In this document: positions 32,668-38,240 of the stretch, piece by piece
Layout: every line of letters begins with the position of its first letter
How positions within the stretch are numbered: position 1 is the first letter of the stretch
NCBI GenBank assembly: GCA_018712945.1
Contig: DVFZ01000048.1
Location: 1 to 38,240 of the forward strand
DNA: 38,240 nt
DNA from: Candidatus Pullichristensenella stercorigallinarum
Lineage (GTDB): Bacteria; Bacillota; Clostridia; Christensenellales; Aristaeellaceae
Direction of reading: 5' to 3'
The notes under the pieces: generated by a model
Told to the model about the DNA's origin: nothing
What the model saw: only the letters and a program-made list of their open reading frames with translations
The model's database searches: none
Translations under genes and position numbers: made by a program

Positions 32668-33963
32668 ATGCGGCCCATCGACGATATGCTGCGCGCCGCG
32701 CAGGGCAGAACGCGTTTCCACATGCCCGGCCACAAGGGGCGCATCCCCGCGATTCCCGCCGCCCTGGACATGACCGAGCTGGCGGAGACGGACGACCTCT
32801 ACGCCCCGCAGGGCGGCATCGCCAAAGCCGAGCGCCTGCTTGCGCGCGCGGCGGGGGCCGGGGCATCCATCCTCGTGCCCGGCGGTTCCACGGCGGGCAT
32901 ACTGGCCATGTTTCTCGCCTTTGTGCCCCCCGGGGGGAAGGTGCTTATGCGCCGCGACGCGCATCACGCGGCCCAGTCCGCCTGCGTACTGGCGGACGCG
33001 GAACCGGTTCTTTTGCCGCCGGAGGCCGATATGTGCGCGGCGGCGCGGGAAATCCCCTGCGACGCCATCTACATCACGCGCCCGAACTTCTACGGCCGCG
33101 TGGAACCGCTGCCGCGCGCGAACGTGCCCGTGCTGGTGGACGCGGCGCACGGGGCGCACTTTTCCTGGTGGGAAAGCCCGCAAAACGCCATGCGCGCCGG
33201 GGCGGACTGCGCCGTGGAAAGCGCCCACAAGACGTTGGGGGCGCTCACCGGCGGTGCCTGGCTGCATGTGCGCGACGAAGGCATGGAAGGGCGGCTCCGG
33301 CGCATGCTGCGCATGGTATGCACCTCCAGCCCCTCTTTTTTGATCCTGCGCTCGCTGGACGACGCCCGCGCCTGGATGGACGAGCGCGGGCGCGAGGCGC
33401 TTCATCAGCTGACGCTTTGGTGCGACGAGGCCCGCGCGCGCCTTGACGGCATGGGCTTTGCCTGCCCCAGCCTGGGCGACCCCACGCGGCTCTATATCCG
33501 CACGGACGGTGTGGGGTTGAGCGGCTGGGAGGCGCTTGACCAGCTTCACAAATTGGGTGTGGATATGGAAATGGCCGACGCGCGCGGCGTGGTGGCCATC
33601 GGCACGGTATACGACCGTGCGGAGGATTTTGAGCGCCTTGTAAAAGCGTTTTCCCGCCTCAATCCCGGGGTGGGCGGCGTGCGGGATTTCCCCGCCCCGG
33701 CCTACGGCGAACGCGCCATGCCGCCCCGCCGGGCGGCGCTGGGCAAGACCCGCTTTGTGCCGCTTGAACAGGCGGCGGGAACCATTGCCGCGCGCGCGGT
33801 GGGCGCTTATCCGCCCGGCTGCGCCATTGCCGCCCCCGGCGAACGGTTGACGCGCGCCTGCGTGGATTTCCTGCTTTCCTCCCGCGAACTGGGGGCCACG
33901 CTTTTCGGCGCGGAGGGCGGCATGATTGAAGTGGTGTACGAAGGAGAGAACGGCGATGTATGA
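32668..33963 (+). CDS. Orn/Lys/Arg decarboxylase family protein (SpeA/YaaO-like)
   Basis: This 431-residue PLP enzyme of the fold-I arginine/lysine/ornithine decarboxylase family is in the short Gram-positive form. It begins FHMPGHKGR, has the PLP-holding VDAAHGAHF, and the Schiff-base lysine in SAHKTLGALTGGAWL at about Lys188. The C-terminal domain is reduced, as in Bacillus YaaO. The ATG follows AAAGGAGG at 32655-32662. It precedes tmk as yaaO does in Bacillus. The substrate (arginine or lysine) cannot be told from the sequence. Confidence 0.88.
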   Translation: MRPIDDMLRAAQGRTRFHMPGHKGRIPAIPAALDMTELAETDDLYAPQGGIAKAERLLARAAGAGASILVPGGSTAGILAMFLAFVPPGGKVLMRRDAHHAAQSACVLADAEPVLLPPEADMCAAAREIPCDAIYITRPNFYGRVEPLPRANVPVLVDAAHGAHFSWWESPQNAMRAGADCAVESAHKTLGALTGGAWLHVRDEGMEGRLRRMLRMVCTSSPSFLILRSLDDARAWMDERGREALHQLTLWCDEARARLDGMGFACPSLGDPTRLYIRTDGVGLSGWEALDQLHKLGVDMEMADARGVVAIGTVYDRAEDFERLVKAFSRLNPGVGGVRDFPAPAYGERAMPPRRAALGKTRFVPLEQAAGTIAARAVGAYPPGCAIAAPGERLTRACVDFLLSSRELGATLFGAEGGMIEVVYEGENGDV

Positions 33964-35239
33964 CTATGTGCTCTTTGACCTGGATGGAACGCTGACGCGC
34001 TCGGGCGACGGCATCAAAAAGAGCGCCGCCTACGCCATCGCCCGCCTGGGCTATGCGCCCCTGAGCGACGCGCAGCTTGACAAGTTTGTCGGCCCGCCGC
34101 TTTTGGAAATGTTTATGACGCTGTGCGGCATGGACGAACCCACCGCGCTCAAGGCCGTGGGGTTCTATCGGGAGCGCTTTGAAAGCGTAGGCTGGCGCGA
34201 AAACGCCGTCTACCCCGGCATCGCCCCGCTTCTGCGCGCCCTGCGCGCGGCGGGCAAGTACGTGGCCATCGCCACGGCCAAGCCGGAATACTTCGCCGTG
34301 CGCATCGCCGAATACTTCGGCATGGCCCCGTATTTGAACGCCGTGACCGGCGCCTCCATGGCCGACCACCACGCCGACAAAGCCGCGCTCATCGCCCGCG
34401 CCTTGCCCGCGGGGGCGGACAAGCGCCGCGCCGTGATGGTGGGCGACCGCAAATTCGACGTGCTGGGCGCAAAGGCGGCGGGCGTGCATTCGCTGGCCGT
34501 GGGCTACGGCTATGGAAGCCGGGACGAGCTGGAAGCGTGCGCGCCGGATTTGTTCGCCGCGGACGTATCTTCTCTGTTTTCGCTGCTGGGCGTGGAGCGC
34601 CCCAGGGGCTGCTTTATCACCTTCGAGGGCACCGACGGTTGCGGCAAATCCACGCAGATGGCTTTGGCGGCGGACTGGCTCAGCGAGCGCGGCTGGGAAC
34701 TTGTGCGCACGCGCGAACCCGGCGGCTGCCCCATCTCCGAGCGCATCCGCCAGATCGTGCTCTCCGACGCCAGCGACGCGGACGCGCGCGGCATGACCGA
34801 CGAATGCGAGGCCCTGCTGTTTGCCGCCAGCCGCGCCCAGCACGTCCACGACGTAATCCTGCCGGCGCTGCGGGCGGGCAAGATTGTGCTTTGCGACCGT
34901 TTTTTGGATTCTTCCATCGTCTATCAGGGCTATGGGCGTGAACTTGGAGAGGATTTTATACGTCAAATAAATAAACCGGCACTAAGCGCCCGCCCTGATC
35001 TTACGCTTCTATATGAAATCGACGAAAGGGAGGCGCTCGGCCGCGCCACGCGCGACGGCCACGCCGACCGCATCGAGGCCGAGGGCGCGGCCTATCAGCG
35101 CCGCGTACAAAGCGCCTACGCCCGTCTGCGCGATCACGAACCGGAAAGGCTGCGCGGCGTAGACGCGACCGGCACGATTGAAGACGTGTTTGCAAGAACA
35201 CAAAAGGCCCTTTCGGACTTCCTGGATACGAAGGAGTGA
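33956..35239 (+). CDS. tmk: HAD phosphatase-thymidylate kinase fusion
   Basis: This is a 427-residue two-domain protein. Residues 1-210 are a Gph-like HAD phosphatase with FDLDGTL (Asp8, Asp10), a cap domain, IATAKPEY, the Lys in HADKAALI and VMVGDRKFD. Residues 218-427 are a dTMP kinase with the P-loop GTDGCGKST (225-233), TREPGG, LCDRFLDSSIVYQGYG and a C-terminal RDGHADRIE lid. The kinase makes dTDP from dTMP. The reading frame is continuous, with no stop or start site at the junction (LLGVERPRGCFITFEG), so a true fusion is likely. It overlaps the decarboxylase gene by 8 bp, with AAGGAGAG before the ATG. Confidence 0.92.
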   Translation: MYDYVLFDLDGTLTRSGDGIKKSAAYAIARLGYAPLSDAQLDKFVGPPLLEMFMTLCGMDEPTALKAVGFYRERFESVGWRENAVYPGIAPLLRALRAAGKYVAIATAKPEYFAVRIAEYFGMAPYLNAVTGASMADHHADKAALIARALPAGADKRRAVMVGDRKFDVLGAKAAGVHSLAVGYGYGSRDELEACAPDLFAADVSSLFSLLGVERPRGCFITFEGTDGCGKSTQMALAADWLSERGWELVRTREPGGCPISERIRQIVLSDASDADARGMTDECEALLFAASRAQHVHDVILPALRAGKIVLCDRFLDSSIVYQGYGRELGEDFIRQINKPALSARPDLTLLYEIDEREALGRATRDGHADRIEAEGAAYQRRVQSAYARLRDHEPERLRGVDATGTIEDVFARTQKALSDFLDTKE

Positions 35240-35244
35240 ACCCC

Positions 35245-38240
35245 ATGGCATACGAAAACAAATGTATGTACTGCTTCGAAGACCTCAACGGTCACGACGT
35301 GTGCCCGCACTGCGGGCGCGATTCGCGTGCCGCGGTGCCGCAGATACAGCTCCTGCCCGGCACCATGCTCCACAACGGCCGCTTCCTGGTCGGAAGGGCC
35401 ATGGGGCAGGATGCCAGCGGCATCGTCTATATGGCCTACGATACCAAGCGCGAGGCGACGCTGCGCATCCGCGAATATCTGCCGCGCGACAGCGCCCGGC
35501 GCCTGAACGATGGCTCCGTGGCGCCCGTGGCCGGGGCTGAGGACGCCTTTGAAAAGGGCATGCAGCGCCTGAAGGCCAGTGTTGAGGCCGTGGAAGACCC
35601 CAAAAAGCGCCACTTCTATTTTGAGGAAAATGGCACCGCCTATATCGCCCAGCGCAAGTCCGCCTCGCACGCCTCGGCCTCCGGCGCCGGAGCTGGGGAG
35701 GAAAGCGAGGGCCGTTCCACGCGCCAGTGGGCGCTGATCATCGGCGGCGCGGCGGTGGCCGTGCTGGTGGTGGCTTTTGTGCTCATTCGTCTGCTTTCCA
35801 ACGCCTTTGACACCACCACTACCCCCACATCCATGCCCACGCTGGCATCGGATTCGCTGTGGACGCCGGCGGTCACGCCCTCGCCCACGCCCTATGTGCA
35901 GACCACCTTCGCCCCCATCACCGATCCGGACCTTTCCTGGATGGATTATATCTCCGGAACGGATGAGAATCAGAACTACCAGAACCAGGCCGGAAACGTG
36001 CGCACGCCCACCCCGGCGCCCAACGCCACGCCGCGGCCTACCAGCCAGGTCATCAGCGGCAATTCCTCCAGAGAGGAAATCACCAGCCTGCAATGGCAGC
36101 TGATCGCCCTGGGTTGGCTGGACGCCTCGCAGCCCACCGGCGTGTATGACAGCGCCACCCGCCAGGCCGTGCGCGATTTCCAGACCTATATGAACGAAAC
36201 CTACGCCATCGACCCCAAACTCACCGTGGATGGCATCGCCGGCCCGCAAACGCTGTATTGGCTGGATCAATCCTCCATCGCCGCCAAGCCCACGCAGAGT
36301 CCGGCTACGTTGCCGCCGGTGGTCACCGAAGCGCCGGAGGACGATTTCCTCATCGACGAAAACTCCTCCAGCAGCGACATCCGCCGCGTGCAGCAGTTGC
36401 TCATCACCCTGGGCCAGCTTCCGGCCGGTTCGGATGATGGCATCTACGGCGCAGCCACGCGCGGCGCAGTATGGGAGTTCCAGTCCTTTGTGAACAGCTA
36501 TTACGGCCGCCAGGTGTTGGAAGTGACCGGCGAGGTGGATTCCGCCACGCGCGATTACCTGATTGTCTTTGCCGACTGGTGGGAGAGCACGCGTCCCACG
36601 GCCACAGCCACCGTCGCGCCCACCACCGCCGCGCCCACGCCCACAGCTACGGCCACGCTTGCGCCCACGGCTACGGCGGAAAGCGGCATCGGCCCGAATT
36701 CCTCCACGGAACGCATCCGTTACCTGCAAACCATGCTGCGCGATCTGGGCTTCCTGAATGGCGTGGACGGCGTTTACGGCTCGGCCACCTCCATCGCCGT
36801 GCGCGATTTCCAGGTGTGGGCCAACGAACAGCAGGGCTACAACGCCCTGACCGTCAGCGGCAACTGCGACGCGGCCACATTGAGTCTGCTTGAATACTAC
36901 GTGGACCACCCGGTCACTCCCGCCCCCACCACCCAGGCGCCCACGCAGGCGCCGGCCACGACGCCGCCCGCTACGCAGCCCCCTGCCGGCGATGAGGACG
37001 ACAACGTGCTCGTGGACGCAAACTCCGACCCCGAGTCCATCCGCTATATGCAGGAGCAGCTGGTCTATCTCGGCTACCTGGACAGCGCCGACGGCGTGTT
37101 CGGCTCCGCCACCACGCAGGCGATTATCAACTTCCAGCAGCAGGTGAACGCCGATCTGGGCTATGAGGCGCTCACGCCCAATGGCGTGTTCAACGCCCGC
37201 ACCCAGAACTATCTGGAAGAATACGTCTATCGCGCCCAGCTCGCCACGCAGACGCCCACAGCCGCGCCCACGCCCACTCCGGGCGCGGTGGGCGAGCCGC
37301 AAATCACCTTTGAGGGCGCGTCCGGTGAAAGCGAAGGCATCATCCTTACCCAGGGCGACCTTGGCGTACGCTGGACGGCGGAGGGCGCGGCCGAATACCA
37401 CATCCTCTTCACCGATGAAAGCGGCGCGACCGTTTATGAGCACACCTACGCTGGCGACAGCACCGGTATGACCATCCCCGCCAACATACTCACCACCAAC
37501 ATGGTGTACGAACTTTCCGTCACCGCCGTGCCCGCGGGTGGCGGCGAGGGTTCCACGGCGTTGGCCTGGGTGATGCTGGTGCGTGCGCAGGCCACGGAAA
37601 CGCCCATCTCCGCGCCCCAGATCGGCGCGTCGGCCCCGGGCTATGACGATGGCGGCGTGTACGTCTTTGACACCACGGCGGCCTTCTCCTGGTCCGTCGA
37701 CGGCGAAGTGGGCGGCTATACCGTGACGCTTTACGACGCGCAGGGCGGCGTAATCAACACCGGCTCTGTCTCCGGCAATTCCCTCGATCTGTCCGGCTTC
37801 AGCCTCACCCCGGGCATGGATTATACTCTCGAGGTTGTCGCCCATCCCGCTTCCGGCGGCGAGGATACGGCTTCCACCGTCACCTTCCGCATCGCCGAGC
37901 CGGAAGTCACCGAAGCGCCTACGCCTACCCCCGCGCCCATCTCCGCGCCCCAGATCACCGTGACGGCCCCGGGCTACGACGATGGCGGCGTGTACGTCTT
38001 TGACGGCGATGGCGCTTTCTCCTGGTCAGTCGACGGTGAGGTGGGCGGCTATACCGTGACGCTTTACGACGCGCAGGGCGGCGTGGTCAACAGCGGTCCT
38101 GTCTCCGGCAATTCCCTTGACCTGTCCAGCTTCAGCCTAACCCCAGGCATGGACTACACCCTCGAGGTTGTCGCCCATCCCGCTTCCGGCGGCGAGGATA
38201 CGGCTTCCACCGTCACCTTCCGCATCGCCGAGCCGGAAGT
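35245..38240 (+). CDS. Zinc ribbon-truncated kinase lobe-peptidoglycan-binding surface protein (partial)
   Basis: The frame stays open from the ATG at 35245 (AAGGAG overlaps the tmk stop) past the window end, 998 codons so far. Residues 7-23 form a zinc ribbon (CMYC, CPHC). Residues 35-135 resemble a Ser/Thr kinase N-lobe of the FGITYLAYD...VAIKEYFP type (here SGIVYMAYD and LRIREYLP, with Arg76 in place of the ATP lysine) and stop at the hinge (FEENGTAYIAQ). A membrane helix follows at 162-184. Outside are four PG_binding_1 domains (about 271-341, 372-441, 486-551, 592-657) joined by Thr/Pro/Ala linkers, and then Fn3-like repeats from about 682. Likely a wall-sensing protein without kinase activity. 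Confidence 0.85.
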   Translation, partial: MAYENKCMYCFEDLNGHDVCPHCGRDSRAAVPQIQLLPGTMLHNGRFLVGRAMGQDASGIVYMAYDTKREATLRIREYLPRDSARRLNDGSVAPVAGAEDAFEKGMQRLKASVEAVEDPKKRHFYFEENGTAYIAQRKSASHASASGAGAGEESEGRSTRQWALIIGGAAVAVLVVAFVLIRLLSNAFDTTTTPTSMPTLASDSLWTPAVTPSPTPYVQTTFAPITDPDLSWMDYISGTDENQNYQNQAGNVRTPTPAPNATPRPTSQVISGNSSREEITSLQWQLIALGWLDASQPTGVYDSATRQAVRDFQTYMNETYAIDPKLTVDGIAGPQTLYWLDQSSIAAKPTQSPATLPPVVTEAPEDDFLIDENSSSSDIRRVQQLLITLGQLPAGSDDGIYGAATRGAVWEFQSFVNSYYGRQVLEVTGEVDSATRDYLIVFADWWESTRPTATATVAPTTAAPTPTATATLAPTATAESGIGPNSSTERIRYLQTMLRDLGFLNGVDGVYGSATSIAVRDFQVWANEQQGYNALTVSGNCDAATLSLLEYYVDHPVTPAPTTQAPTQAPATTPPATQPPAGDEDDNVLVDANSDPESIRYMQEQLVYLGYLDSADGVFGSATTQAIINFQQQVNADLGYEALTPNGVFNARTQNYLEEYVYRAQLATQTPTAAPTPTPGAVGEPQITFEGASGESEGIILTQGDLGVRWTAEGAAEYHILFTDESGATVYEHTYAGDSTGMTIPANILTTNMVYELSVTAVPAGGGEGSTALAWVMLVRAQATETPISAPQIGASAPGYDDGGVYVFDTTAAFSWSVDGEVGGYTVTLYDAQGGVINTGSVSGNSLDLSGFSLTPGMDYTLEVVAHPASGGEDTASTVTFRIAEPEVTEAPTPTPAPISAPQITVTAPGYDDGGVYVFDGDGAFSWSVDGEVGGYTVTLYDAQGGVVNSGPVSGNSLDLSSFSLTPGMDYTLEVVAHPASGGEDTASTVTFRIAEPE
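37606..38240 (+). repeat. In-frame 333-bp coding repeats
   Basis: A 111-codon unit starts at 37606 and again at 37939 and runs off the window. The copies are almost identical in DNA; differences include TTAAF versus GDGAF and NTGSV versus NSGPV. Each holds an Fn3-like beta-sandwich (YDDGGVYVF, FSWSVDGEVGGYTVTLYDAQGG, YTLEVVAHP) and a TEAPTPTPAP linker. More copies may follow. Confidence 0.85.

Noticed and set aside
36590-36690. Repetitive GCCACGGCC/GCGCCCACG tracts considered as a CRISPR or microsatellite
   Set aside because: They encode Thr/Pro/Ala linkers between peptidoglycan-binding domains; there is no regular repeat-spacer pattern. No CRISPR array or tRNA was seen in the window.
35134-37845. 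A 903-codon open frame on the minus strand opposite the wall-binding protein gene
   Set aside because: It mirrors a GC-rich, repeat-containing gene on the plus strand with clear domains and a ribosome binding site. Its own product is Gly/Arg/His-rich and shows no family motif.

Overview
The window looks like a chromosomal segment of a high-GC, endospore-forming clostridial Firmicute, probably a gut lineage. The evidence is a SpoIIE phosphatase, a four-cysteine AddB nuclease, the speA/yaaO-type decarboxylase next to tmk as in Bacillus, a DUF6809 protein, strong purine-rich ribosome binding sites, and consensus TTGACA/TATAAT promoters. Everything here was read by eye. Family names rest on recognised motifs, not on database searches, and no RNA gene other than the proposed antisense RNAs was seen.

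Layout. Positions 1-1500 hold acetate kinase followed by a run of hairpins and terminators and a copy of an intergenic repeat. Positions 1550-2190 hold a divergent DUF6809/XRE regulator pair around a symmetric operator region. Positions 2190-2950 hold two tandem copies of a holin-like type I toxin-antitoxin-like module; the second toxin is broken by a 78-bp block made of three back-to-back hairpins. Next come a patatin-like phospholipase, FtsH (start region probably frameshifted) and an AT-richer GIY-YIG/DUF4357 gene.

Positions 7534-19741 form a minus-strand surface block. Reading downstream it contains a DUF1385 membrane protein, an LtaS-type phosphoglycerol transferase, two paralogous lamin-tail/CotH kinase proteins, a VTC-type polyphosphate polymerase, an unlisted 29-residue hydrophobic peptide, a DUF4956 membrane protein and a lamin-tail membrane protein. 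Overlapping or abutting genes and a visible tandem-duplication scar show that the CotH-VTC-DUF4956-LTD genes act as one unit. I infer a cell-surface phosphorylation or polyphosphate system: cytosolic VTC and membrane DUF4956 would make or move polyphosphate, while anchored CotH kinases and LTD scaffolds act outside.

Positions 19978-22930 hold a secreted PpiC-type foldase with an unusual acidic insertion, then a second regulator module (XRE, TM2-domain protein, coiled-coil membrane protein) with paired operators. Positions 23151-26148 are a polysaccharide/teichoic acid ABC exporter (permease, then ATPase with a Wzt-like tail) joined to a pyridoxine-type kinase. SpoIIE is convergent to this operon. 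From 28678 to the window end the plus strand carries dedA, addB, a PLP decarboxylase, a HAD phosphatase-thymidylate kinase fusion, and a large incomplete gene. That last gene joins a zinc ribbon, a truncated kinase N-lobe, a membrane segment, four peptidoglycan-binding domains and near-identical 111-residue Fn3-like repeats.

The strongest leads are the pseudokinase/peptidoglycan-binding chimera, the CotH-VTC-DUF4956-LTD system with its tiny membrane peptide, the tandem type I toxin modules with a hairpin insertion, and the HAD-TMK fusion.
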